A stretch of 64,000 nucleotides of DNA, taken from the NCBI RefSeq assembly GCF_000971155.1, contig NZ_BBLX01000004.1, forward strand, positions 62,001-126,000, read 5' to 3'. The notes under the pieces were generated by a model that was given only the letters and a program-made list of their open reading frames with translations, had not been told where the DNA came from and did not search any database. Below, piece after piece: positions 9,779-18,212 of the stretch; the first letter of the stretch is position 1; each line of letters opens with the position of its first letter. This stretch comes from Demequina maris. GTDB taxonomy: Bacteria; Actinomycetota; Actinomycetes; Actinomycetales; Demequinaceae. Position numbers and translations under genes: made by a program.

Positions 9779-12700
9779 GCCTCGGAGCGCTCCGCCTCGG
9801 CCTCGTGCTCGGCCTGAAGGCGGCTCGCACGGGCGAGGTTGCCCACCGGGTCGGAGGAGAGCAGGCCGCGCAGGTCGTCGAGGTACGTGGTGATCGACTC
9901 GCGCTGACGGTTGAGCTCGTCGACCTCGCGCGCGGCCATGGTGCGCTCGCGCTCGGCGTCGCTCACGGCCTCGGAGATGATCGCCTCGGCGTGCTCACGC
10001 GCCTCGGAGACGATCTCGTCGGCGTTGTTGCGGGCGTTCGTCAGCAGCGTCTGCGAGTGGACCTCGGCCTCGCGGCGCACCGACTCGGCACGCTCGAGCG
10101 TCGCGCTCAGGCGGTCCTCCGCCTCGGAGGTGCGGCGCTTGGCATCCGCGACCATCGCGGCCGTCTCGGCGGTCGCCTCCTCGTGGCGGCGGGTGAGCTC
10201 GCGCTCGGCCTGCTCGCGGGTGGTGACGACCTCGAGCTCGAGGTCCTCGCGGGTGCGGCGGGCCTCCTCGTGCGCGGCCTCGGCCGCGGCCTGGGCCTCC
10301 TCGCGCATGCGGGTGGACTCGGTGGTCGCGGTGTCGACCAGGCGCTTCGCCTCGGCCTTGCCGTTGGCGACGGTGTCCTTCGCCTCGCGGTCGCTGGTGG
10401 CGCGCAGGTCCGAGGCCTGCTGCTGGGCGCGCGCGAGCGCGGTCTCCGCCTCGCGGGTGAGGCGGGCGGCCTCGGCGTCGGCGGTCGAGCGCAGCTCGGC
10501 GAGCTCCGCGTTGACCGTGGCGCGCAGGTCCGCGGTCTCCGACTCGGCGGCCTGACGCATCTGCAGCGCGTCCGTGGTGGCGGCCCCGCGCACGGCGGTG
10601 GCCTCCTCGTCCGCGGCGCGGCGCAGCTCGGCGGCCTGACGGCGCGAGTCCTTGACGAAGGCCTCGGCCTCGGCGTGGAGCGCGTCGGCCTCGGCCTGCG
10701 CGGACTGGCGCTGCTCCGCGATCTCCGCGGCGACCTCGTCACGCAGCTGCGTGACCTCCTCGTCGGCGGCCTCGCGGACGTGCGTCGCGTAGCTGTCGGC
10801 CTCGCGGCGCTGCTGCGCGGCGTAGGCGTCCGCGTCGCGGCGCTGCTGCGCCGCGTACACGTCCGCGCCGCGGTGCTGCTCGGCGGCGTACGCCTCGGCC
10901 GTCTGGCGCTCGTGCGTCGAGTAGGCGTCGGCCACGCGGCGGGTCTCGGCGGCGTACGCGTCCGCCTCGCGACGGGTGTCGGCGTCGTAGACGTCGGCGT
11001 CCTGGCGCTGGGTGGCGATGAGCTCCTCGTGCTCGCGGCGCTGCGCGGCGAGGTCCTCCTCGGTGGCCTGGCGCTCGTCGGCGGCCCACGCGGCGGTCGC
11101 GGCGCGGAGCGCGGCCACCTCCGCGGCGGCGGTGCGGCGCTCGTTCGCGACCCACGCCTCGGTCTCGTCGCGCAGGGCCGCGACCTCCGCCTCGACCTCC
11201 TTGCGCAGGCCGGCGGCGTACGTCTCGGCGTCCTCGCGGAGCGCGGCGACCTCGCCCTCGACGCGCTTGCGCAGCGCCGCGGCGTAGCCGTCGGCGTCCT
11301 CGCGCTGCGTCGCCGCGTAGTGCTCGGCCTCGCGGCGCTCGTTCGCGGCCCATGCCTCCGTCTCCTCGCGGAGCCCGGCGGCGTAGCCCTCGACGTCGCG
11401 GCGCTCGTTGGCCGCCCATGCCTCGGTGGCCTCGCGCAGCGCCGTGACGGCGGCGTCGGTCTCGCGGCGCTCGTTCGCGGCCCAGCCGTCCGTCTCCTTG
11501 CGGAGCGCGGCGGCGTAGCCCTCGGCCTCGCGGCGCTCGTGCGCCGCCCAGCCCTCGGTCTCCTGGCGCAGGTGCGCGACCCACGCCTCGGTCTCCTGGC
11601 GCAGCTCGGCGGCGTACGCGTCGGCGCTGTCGCGCAGCTCCGTCGCCTCGGCCTGCGCGGCGGTGCGCTGCGCGGCCGTGTCGCGGGCGGCGGCCGCGCG
11701 GAGCTCGCCGACCTCCTGATCGGCGGCGTGGCGCAGCTGCGCCACCTCCTCCTCGGCGGTGTGGCGCAGGTCCGCGACGTAGGCGTCGGCCTCGCGGCGC
11801 TGCTGGCCGGTCTCGCGCTCGGCGAGCGCGCGCAGCTGAGCGACCTCCTCGGCCGCGACGCGGCGCGCCTCGGCGGCGTCGTGCTCGGCCTCTTCGCGCA
11901 TCTCCTGGGCCTCGTCGTTCGCCTGGGCGAGCGCCGCGGCGGCGTCGTTGCGCAGCGTCGCGGCGTCGCTCTCGGCGGAGATGCGCATGTCGGAGGCCTC
12001 GGCCTCGGCGACGGCGCGCAGGTTCGCGGCCTCGCGCTCGGCCTCGCCGATCGAGTGGCCGGCCGCGGCCTCGGCGGCCTTGCGGGTGGCCTTCGCCTCC
12101 TCGCGCGCCTCGGCGACGATGCGCGCGGCGTCCGACCTCAGCGCCTCGGTCTCGACGCGGGTCGCCTCGGTGAGCTCGTCCGCCTCGGCGTGCGAGGCGG
12201 CGAGGAACGCGGCGGCCTCGTCGCGCAGGCGGCTCGACTCCTGGTGCGCGTGGGCGAGCTTCTGCTCGGAGTCGGCGCGCGCGGCGTCGACCAGGTCGGC
12301 CGCCTCGCGCTGGCTGGTGACGCGCAGCTCGGTGGCCTCGCGCTCGACGGAGGCGCGCAGGGTGTGCGCCTCGCGCTCGCCGGTGGCGCGGACCTCGGCG
12401 GCCTCGGCCTCGGCCGCGGACCGGATGCGCTCGGCGTCGCGCTGCGCGCGCTCGACGGACTCGCCGGCCTGCCGCTCGGCGGCCTCGCGGAGCCCCGCGG
12501 CGGTGTGCTCGGCCTGCGTCTTGATCTCGTCGGCCTCGCGGCGGCTCTGCGCGAGGATCTCGGCGACCTCGTTGTCCGCGCGGGCACGTAGCTGCTGGGC
12601 GGCGACGTTGGCGCGGGCGACCGTGTCCTGGGCGTGGGTGTTCGCGCGGGCGATGACGTCGGAGGACTGCTCCTCGGCGGAGCGGAGGAGCTGCTCGACG

Positions 12701-12918
12701 CGCGCGCCGAGGCCCTTGTAGGTGGGCTGCTCGGACTCGCGGAGCGCCTTCTGCGCCTCGTCCAGGGAGGACCGGGCCTGCTGCGCCTCGCGGCGCGCCT
12801 CGTCGACCGCGCCGGTCTGCTCGCGTACCGCGTCCTCGAGGCGCGCGATGTGGGCGGCCACCGCCTCGCGGTCGTAGCCGCGCATCACAAGCGGGAACGG
12901 CAGGTTCTCTTCGGCCAT
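9775..12918 (-). CDS. giant hendecad coiled-coil protein with DivIVA-like N-terminus (Scy/FilP-like)
   Basis: 1047 residues. The N-terminus (LPFPLVMRGYDREAVAAHI) resembles the DivIVA membrane-targeting segment. The rest is one continuous coiled coil in an 11-residue (hendecad) frame, with units such as ETEAWAANERR, EADAYAAETRR and DADAYAAQQRR. At least 29 consecutive units without a single insertion cover about residues 430-745, and position 5 is often Trp or Tyr. Streptomyces Scy and FilP, cytoskeletal proteins of polar growth, share this hendecad design, so a scaffold role in cell shape or polarity is inferred. The ATG at 12918 has AGGAG 5 nt upstream; the open frame extends upstream, but without coding character. 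No enzyme domain is present. Confidence 0.88.
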   Translation of the reverse strand: MAEENLPFPLVMRGYDREAVAAHIARLEDAVREQTGAVDEARREAQQARSSLDEAQKALRESEQPTYKGLGARVEQLLRSAEEQSSDVIARANTHAQDTVARANVAAQQLRARADNEVAEILAQSRREADEIKTQAEHTAAGLREAAERQAGESVERAQRDAERIRSAAEAEAAEVRATGEREAHTLRASVEREATELRVTSQREAADLVDAARADSEQKLAHAHQESSRLRDEAAAFLAASHAEADELTEATRVETEALRSDAARIVAEAREEAKATRKAAEAAAGHSIGEAEREAANLRAVAEAEASDMRISAESDAATLRNDAAAALAQANDEAQEMREEAEHDAAEARRVAAEEVAQLRALAERETGQQRREADAYVADLRHTAEEEVAQLRHAADQEVGELRAAAARDTAAQRTAAQAEATELRDSADAYAAELRQETEAWVAHLRQETEGWAAHERREAEGYAAALRKETDGWAANERRETDAAVTALREATEAWAANERRDVEGYAAGLREETEAWAANERREAEHYAATQREDADGYAAALRKRVEGEVAALREDAETYAAGLRKEVEAEVAALRDETEAWVANERRTAAAEVAALRAATAAWAADERQATEEDLAAQRREHEELIATQRQDADVYDADTRREADAYAAETRRVADAYSTHERQTAEAYAAEQHRGADVYAAQQRRDADAYAAQQRREADSYATHVREAADEEVTQLRDEVAAEIAEQRQSAQAEADALHAEAEAFVKDSRRQAAELRRAADEEATAVRGAATTDALQMRQAAESETADLRATVNAELAELRSTADAEAARLTREAETALARAQQQASDLRATSDREAKDTVANGKAEAKRLVDTATTESTRMREEAQAAAEAAHEEARRTREDLELEVVTTREQAERELTRRHEEATAETAAMVADAKRRTSEAEDRLSATLERAESVRREAEVHSQTLLTNARNNADEIVSEAREHAEAIISEAVSDAERERTMAAREVDELNRQRESITTYLDDLRGLLSSDPVGNLARASRLQAEHEAEAERSEA

Positions 12919-13065
12919 GGCTCTCCTAGATCGCGCGCCGGGGGAGGCGCGGGTCGCGCATTCGACCCTCAGGGTAGTGCCCGTGCCCCGCACGGAACAA
13001 AGTCGCGGGGAGCCGCGTTCGGGGCATGTCTCGTAAAGTGAACAGCGAGACGAACGGAGAATCAC

Positions 13066-14016
13066 GTGACTTTGCGCACCACCGCGCTCATCGCGGGGGC
13101 GCTCGGGCTGCTCCTTCTCATCGGCGGCCTGATCGCCGATGCGATGCGCCCGGCGTCCTTCGGCACGCCGAGCGCTGCGGTCGACACCCCCGTCCTGCTG
13201 ATCGGCCCCGCCATGGTCGCCATGGCGCCGGGCGGCACCATCACCGTCGAGGGCGACGGCGAGATCGTCGCCTACGCCGGCCGCACCGAGGACGCCGAGG
13301 ACTGGGCCGCGTCCCGCGAGACGACCGTCCTCACGGGCGTCGTCAGCTGGGACGACCTGTCGACCGAGGCGCTCGCCGCCGACGAGCCGCAGACCGCGGA
13401 GCCGAGCGCCTCCGCCTCGGCGTCCGCCACGGCCTCGGAGGAGCCCTCCGCCGACGCCTCGGCCTCGACGTCCGCGGAGCCGTCCGCGGACGCCTCGCCG
13501 TCGGCCTCGGCCGAGGAGGGTGCCTCCGCCACGCCCGAGCTGGCCGACATCTGGCGCGAGTCCTGGGACGCCGACGGCACCCTCGAGCTCGAGGCCGACG
13601 CGCTCCCGGTCGGGCTGACCATCGCGGTCGAGTCCGCCGACGGCGCCCCGCTCACCGGGGTGACGATGACGATCGACCGCGTCGTCAACGACGGCTGGGT
13701 GACGCCCCTCAAGTGGTGGGGCGGCGTGCTGACCGTCGCGGGCCTCATCGCGCTCGTGTCGCTCCTGTTCGACCACCGCGGCGCGGGATCGAAGGTGGAG
13801 ACCGCGGTCGCCGGGCGCAAGCCCACGACCCCGGCCACGCCGGGCGGCCGCCGCGAGCGTCGCGAGACGCAGACCGCCACCGGCGGCATCCCGGTGGTCC
13901 CGGCCGAGTCCGACCCGACCACCGGCGAGGTGCCCCGCGCCGACGAGGCCAGCGAGCCGGCCCCGGAGGACGATGCGCCCGCCGCAGGCGGCGCCGACGG
14001 AGAGGAGCGCTCATGA
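13066..14016 (+). CDS. membrane protein with Ser/Ala-rich linker, function unknown
   Basis: 316 residues. One N-terminal membrane segment (LIAGALGLLLLIGGLIADAM), an extracytoplasmic part with a long low-complexity Ser/Ala/Glu linker (about residues 108-155), a second small domain, then a second membrane helix (WWGGVLTVAGLIALVSLLF) and a cytoplasmic Pro/Glu-rich tail. The GTG start has ACGGAGA upstream and TAAAGT (13035-13040) as a possible -10. It heads an operon with the lipoprotein gene, whose ATG overlaps its stop. It diverges from the coiled-coil gene across 147 bp. The family is not recognised. Confidence 0.8.
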   Translation: MTLRTTALIAGALGLLLLIGGLIADAMRPASFGTPSAAVDTPVLLIGPAMVAMAPGGTITVEGDGEIVAYAGRTEDAEDWAASRETTVLTGVVSWDDLSTEALAADEPQTAEPSASASASATASEEPSADASASTSAEPSADASPSASAEEGASATPELADIWRESWDADGTLELEADALPVGLTIAVESADGAPLTGVTMTIDRVVNDGWVTPLKWWGGVLTVAGLIALVSLLFDHRGAGSKVETAVAGRKPTTPATPGGRRERRETQTATGGIPVVPAESDPTTGEVPRADEASEPAPEDDAPAAGGADGEERS

Positions 14017-14990
14017 GGAGGCAGACCACCCTCGCGGCGGCCGCCGTCGCCGGGCTCGTGGTGCTCGCCGGCTGCACGCCCGCCGTGCCCGAGCCGGTCG
14101 CGGCGCCCGCCGCGCAGGAGACCTCGGCCATCACGCAGACCCAGATCGACCGCATCGTGCCCGCGACCTTCGCGGAGCTCGAGGCGGCGGACGAGGCCCG
14201 CAAGGCGAGCCTCCTCGGCGAGCGCGTGGGCGGCACCGCCGTCACCGTGCGCGGCGTCGAGTATCAGCTGCGCAAGGCCGGCGACAAGCAGGCCATCGAG
14301 GAGATCCCGTCCACGATGCAGGCGGTCTACGTCAGCGCCGAGGGCGTGTTCCCGCGCCTGATGGTGGGCGTGTCCGAGGCCCCCGAGGACGCCACCCCGG
14401 TGGTGCTCGTGTGGCTCCAGGAGGACATCGACGCGGACTACGTCATGCAGAACTGGGCGCACATGGTGCCCGGCGCGACGCTGCCCGCGATGCCGGGCCC
14501 GGCGGTCGGCTCCAACCAGCTGCCGCTCGACTCGGACGCCGTCGACCCGTCGCCCGAGCAGGTGGTGCGGGACTACGTCAAGCTCCTGCGCCAGGGCGCG
14601 AAGAGCGACTTCGCGGACGACTTCGCGGCGGACACCTACCGCGCCCGCCTGTTCGCGGCCCGCAAGGTGCTCACCGCGGCCGCCAAGAAGGGCGACGGCA
14701 GCTACGTCGACACCGTGCAGCCGCAGCTGGACGACACGTACGCGATGGCCACCGCGGACGGCGGCGCGCTCGTGTTCGCCCCGCTCGTGGTCACGTCCTC
14801 GCTGCGCGTCAAGGGCGGCGCCACCGTGTCGATCTCCGACGCGGACAAGGCGCTCGTCAAGGGCAAGCTCAAGGACCGCGTCACCCACACGTACAACGAC
14901 CTGGTGGTCATCCACGTGCCTGCCGACGGCGGGGGCAAGCCCACCGTCGTCGCGGCCGACCATCACCTGGTCTCGGTCGAGGCCAAGTAG
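14013..14990 (+). CDS. lipoprotein of unknown function
   Basis: 325 residues. A signal peptide ends in the lipobox LAGC (Cys19), so the mature protein is anchored to the outer face of the membrane. The exported part has two apparent domains with the linker SPEQVVRDYVKLLRQGAKSD near residue 185. No catalytic motif was recognised. Its ATG overlaps the stop of the preceding membrane-protein gene (ATGA), indicating coupled expression and probably a shared function at the envelope. Confidence 0.8.
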   Translation: MRRQTTLAAAAVAGLVVLAGCTPAVPEPVAAPAAQETSAITQTQIDRIVPATFAELEAADEARKASLLGERVGGTAVTVRGVEYQLRKAGDKQAIEEIPSTMQAVYVSAEGVFPRLMVGVSEAPEDATPVVLVWLQEDIDADYVMQNWAHMVPGATLPAMPGPAVGSNQLPLDSDAVDPSPEQVVRDYVKLLRQGAKSDFADDFAADTYRARLFAARKVLTAAAKKGDGSYVDTVQPQLDDTYAMATADGGALVFAPLVVTSSLRVKGGATVSISDADKALVKGKLKDRVTHTYNDLVVIHVPADGGGKPTVVAADHHLVSVEAK

Positions 14991-15015
14991 CCCGGCCAGG
15001 AGGAGGCAGACACCC

Positions 15016-15894
15016 ATGACCGACACCCCCGCCGCCCTGCGCGGCGCCGTCGACCTCGGCGCGCTCGCGGCGCGCTCGCGCCGCGCCGACTCGGGGCTCG
15101 CGACGATCGACGAGGCCGCCTTCCAGGAGCTCGCGCAGCAGTCGCTGCAGCGCCCGGTGGTCATCGCCTTCGTCTCCGCGTCCTCGCCGCAGAGCGAGGA
15201 GCTCGCGCGCGAGATCGAGGAGGTGGCGGCGTCGGTCGGCGTCAACGCCGCCGCATGCGACATCGACGCGCAGCCCGCGATCGCGCAGGCCTTCCAGATC
15301 CGCGGCGTGCCGGCCGCGGTCGCCCTCATCGGCGGCCGTCCGGCGCCCCTGTTCCAGGGCGCCGCCACGCGCGAGCAGCTGGTCGAGGTGCTCGGCCAGG
15401 TCGTCGAGGCCGCGCGCCAGATGGGCGCCGCCGCCGGGCTGGGCGCCGGGGAGGCGCCCCAGGAGGACCAGCCCGAGCCCTTGCCGCCGCTGCACCAGGA
15501 GGCGCACGACGCGATCGACCGCGGCGACCTCGACGCCGCCGAGGCGGCCTTCGACAAGGCGCTGCGGGAGAACCCCAAGGACGCCGAGGCCCGCGCGGGC
15601 CGCTCGCAGGTGCGCCTGATGGCGCGCGCGCGGACGGCCGACCTGGGCGCCGTGCGCAAAGCCGCGGCCGATGCGCCGGACGACATCGACGCGCAGCTCG
15701 CGGTCGCGGACATGGACGTGCTCGGCGGGCAGCTGGAGGATGCGTTCGGCCGGCTCGTCGACCTGGTCCGGGCGACCGCCGGGGACGACCGCGAGCGCGT
15801 GCGCGCGCGCCTGCTCGAGCTCTTCGACGTGGTCGACCCCGCGGACCCGCGGGTGCTGCGGGCGCGTCAGGCGCTCGCGTCGGCGCTCTACTGA
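15016..15894 (+). CDS. ybbN: YbbN-type thioredoxin-like/TPR protein without the CXXC motif
   Basis: 292 residues. The N-terminal thioredoxin fold (RPVVIAFVSASSPQSEELARE, near residues 47-67 and written here as one 20-residue stretch plus one) carries SSPQS where active thioredoxins have WCGPC, so it cannot do thiol-disulfide exchange. The cis-Pro loop GVPAA is retained. The C-terminal half is TPR-like (AIDRGDLDAAEAAFDKALRE) and ends with helical repeats. E. coli YbbN/CnoX is a chaperedoxin that hands proteins to folding machines; a co-chaperone role is inferred. It is the third gene of the operon, with AGGAGG upstream, and ends at a strong terminator. Confidence 0.85.
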   Translation: MTDTPAALRGAVDLGALAARSRRADSGLATIDEAAFQELAQQSLQRPVVIAFVSASSPQSEELAREIEEVAASVGVNAAACDIDAQPAIAQAFQIRGVPAAVALIGGRPAPLFQGAATREQLVEVLGQVVEAARQMGAAAGLGAGEAPQEDQPEPLPPLHQEAHDAIDRGDLDAAEAAFDKALRENPKDAEARAGRSQVRLMARARTADLGAVRKAAADAPDDIDAQLAVADMDVLGGQLEDAFGRLVDLVRATAGDDRERVRARLLELFDVVDPADPRVLRARQALASALY

Positions 15895-15906
15895 CCCGTC
15901 ACGCGA

Positions 15907-16003
15907 GTTCGCTCCGCACGGTTCCGGAGACGACACGCCGGCGATGAGCCCCGATCAGGGGCTCATCGCCGGCGTGTCGCGTGTCGAACCGTGCGGAGCG
16001 AAC
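15907..16003. terminator. large nested palindrome, bidirectional terminator
   Basis: Two perfect stems are nested: outer arms of 17 bp (15907-15923 with 15987-16003) and inner arms of 21 bp (15932-15952 with 15958-15978) around a 5-nt loop. It fills the gap between the convergent ybbN-like gene and glgB. The stem is longer than a terminator needs, so it may also be a repeat element. Confidence 0.8.
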
Positions 16004-16012
16004 CGGCGGGGG

Positions 16013-18178
16013 CTACCTCGACGGGCGCAGGATGACCGCGCCGAGCGGGGGCACGCGGATCGTGGCGACGGCGGGGAAGCCGTGCATCGACCGCGCGACC
16101 GCGTCCACGTGGCCCAGGTTGCCCACGCCGGAGCCGCCGTAGGACTCCGAGTCCGTGTTGAAGACCTCGTCCCAGCCGCCGGCCTGCGGCAGCGGCAGCG
16201 CGTAGTTGTCGTGCGGCACGCCCGCGAAGTTCACGACGACCGCGACGGGCTCGCCCGCCTCGTCCATGCGGAGGAAGGCGAGCGTGTTGCGCCGCGAGTC
16301 GTCGGCGTCGATCCACCGGAACCCGGCCGGGTCCGAGTCGCGCTCGAACAGCGGGGGAGTGTCGCGGTAGAGGCGGTTGAGGTCCGCGAGCATGCGGCGC
16401 ACGCCCTCGTGGAGGCGGTCCTCGAGGTGCCACCAGTCGAGCGAGCGGCCCTCGGACCACTCGGCGTACTGGCCGAACTCGCAGCCCATGAACACGAGCG
16501 TCTTGCCCGGGTGCGTCCACTGGTACGTGAGCAGCGCGCGCAGCGTGGCCATCTTCTGCCAGTGGTCGCCGGGGAAGCGGTCGACGAGCGAGCCCTTGCC
16601 GTGCACCACCTCGTCGTGCGACAGCGGCAGCATGTAGTGCTCCGAGAACGCGTACATCAGCGAGAACGTCACGGTGTGGTGGTGGTACGAGCGGTGCACG
16701 GGCTCCTCGCCCATGTACCGCAGCGTGTCGTTCATCCAGCCCATGTTCCACTTGAGCCCGAAGCCCAGGCCGCCCGCGCTCGTGGGCGCGGTGACGCCGG
16801 GCCACGCGGTGGACTCCTCGGCGATCATCACGACGCCGGGGGCGCTGCGGTAGGCCGTCGCGTTCGTCTCCTGCAGGAACGCGATCGCGTCGAGGTTCTC
16901 GCGCCCGCCGTGGACGTTGGGGCGCCACTGGCCGGCCTCGCGCGAGTAGTCGAGGTAGAGCATCGACGCGACGGCGTCGACGCGCAGCCCGTCCGCGTGG
17001 AACTCCTGGAGCCAGTACACGGCGTTGGCCACGAGGAAGTTGCGCACCTCCGCGCGTCCGAAGTCGAAGATGAAGGTGCCCCAGTCCGGCTGCTCGCCGC
17101 GCAGCGGGTCGGGGTGCTCGTACAGCGGGGTGCCGTCGAAGCGGCCGAGCGCCCACTCGTCCTTGGGGAAGTGGCCCGGCACCCAGTCGAGGAGCACGCC
17201 GATGCCGGCGCGGTGCAGCGTGTCGATGAGGTAACGCAGCTCGTCGGGCGAGCCGAAGCGCGAGGTGGGCGCGTAGTAGCCCGACACCTGGTAGCCCCAT
17301 GAGCCGCCGAACGGGTGCTCCATCACGGGCAGGAACTCGACGTGGGTGAAGCCCATCTCCGAGACGTAGGCGGTGAGCTGGTCGGCGAGCTCGACGTAGC
17401 CCAGGCCCTGGCGCCAGGACCCGAGGTGCACCTCGTAGACCGACATGGCGCTGCGGTGCGGCTGCGAGGCCGCGCGCTGCTCGATCCAGTCGGCGTCGCC
17501 CCACGCGTAGCCGGACTCCTCGACCACCGAGGCGGTCGCAGGCGGCAGCTCGGTGCGGCGGGCCATCGGGTCGGCCTTCTGCCGCCAGTGGCCGTTCTTG
17601 TCGAGGATCTCGAACTTGTAGGTGGTGCCCGCGACGACGCCCGGGATGAAGAGCTCCCAGATGCCGGACGCGCCGAGCGTGCGCATCGCGTGCGTCGCGC
17701 CCTGCCAGTGGTTGAACTCGCCCACCACGCGCACCGCGCGGGCGTTGGGCGCCCACACCGCGAAGTCGGTGCCCTCGACCTCGCCCAGCACGGACTCGAG
17801 GCGGTGCACGTTCGCGCCGAGCACGCTCCACAGGCGCTCGTGGCGCCCCTCGCGGATGAGGTGCAGGTCGAGCTCGCCCAGGAGCGGCATGAAGCGGTAC
17901 GGGTCGTCAGCGACCGACGTGCTCTCGCCGTACGTCGTGTGGACCCGGTAGTCGGGGATCTCCTCGCCGGGCAGCACCACGGACCAGATCCCGTGGTGCT
18001 CATGCTCGGCGGCGAAGCGGCCCTCGAGCGTCTCGATCTCCACCACGTCGGCGAGCGGGCGCAGCACGCGGATCGTGACGGCGCCGGCGTCCGGGTGGGG
18101 GCCCAGGACGGCGTGCGGGTCGTGATGCGTGCCGCGCGCGATATCGGCGAGCACGGCCTGGTCGAGTCGGCGGGGCAT
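16013..18178 (-). CDS. glgB: 1,4-alpha-glucan branching enzyme
   Basis: 721 residues; adds alpha-1,6 branches to glycogen-like alpha-glucan in the cytoplasm. Seen: the N-terminal CBM48 region (FAVWAPNARAVRVVGEFNHW), the GH13 barrel with EVHLGSWR, the nucleophile region LRVDAVASMLYLDYSR (Asp401), MIAEESTAWPGVT (acid/base Glu) and LPLSHDEVVHGKGSL. The ATG at 18178 gives MPRRLDQAVL with AAAGG about 7 nt upstream; an in-frame GTG two codons earlier is possible. It follows glgE by 34 nt in the same transcript, the usual pairing in the GlgE pathway, where branching precedes or accompanies maltosyl extension. Confidence 0.96.
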   Translation of the reverse strand: MPRRLDQAVLADIARGTHHDPHAVLGPHPDAGAVTIRVLRPLADVVEIETLEGRFAAEHEHHGIWSVVLPGEEIPDYRVHTTYGESTSVADDPYRFMPLLGELDLHLIREGRHERLWSVLGANVHRLESVLGEVEGTDFAVWAPNARAVRVVGEFNHWQGATHAMRTLGASGIWELFIPGVVAGTTYKFEILDKNGHWRQKADPMARRTELPPATASVVEESGYAWGDADWIEQRAASQPHRSAMSVYEVHLGSWRQGLGYVELADQLTAYVSEMGFTHVEFLPVMEHPFGGSWGYQVSGYYAPTSRFGSPDELRYLIDTLHRAGIGVLLDWVPGHFPKDEWALGRFDGTPLYEHPDPLRGEQPDWGTFIFDFGRAEVRNFLVANAVYWLQEFHADGLRVDAVASMLYLDYSREAGQWRPNVHGGRENLDAIAFLQETNATAYRSAPGVVMIAEESTAWPGVTAPTSAGGLGFGLKWNMGWMNDTLRYMGEEPVHRSYHHHTVTFSLMYAFSEHYMLPLSHDEVVHGKGSLVDRFPGDHWQKMATLRALLTYQWTHPGKTLVFMGCEFGQYAEWSEGRSLDWWHLEDRLHEGVRRMLADLNRLYRDTPPLFERDSDPAGFRWIDADDSRRNTLAFLRMDEAGEPVAVVVNFAGVPHDNYALPLPQAGGWDEVFNTDSESYGGSGVGNLGHVDAVARSMHGFPAVATIRVPPLGAVILRPSR

Positions 18179-18212
18179 CAGCACCCTTTCTGCTGGTGGG
18201 CGGCGGTCGAGG

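Noticed and set aside
10700-11800. Repetitive DNA resembling a CRISPR array or tandem satellite
   Set aside because: The periodicity is 33 nt (11 codons), keeps the reading frame and varies at third positions; it is a protein repeat, with no spacers of constant length.
9805-12591. Long open frame antisense to the coiled-coil gene, Gly/Leu/Arg-rich
   Set aside because: It is the mirror of a low-complexity Glu/Ala/Arg gene; the real gene has a Shine-Dalgarno, a DivIVA-like N-terminus and an exact 11-residue repeat.
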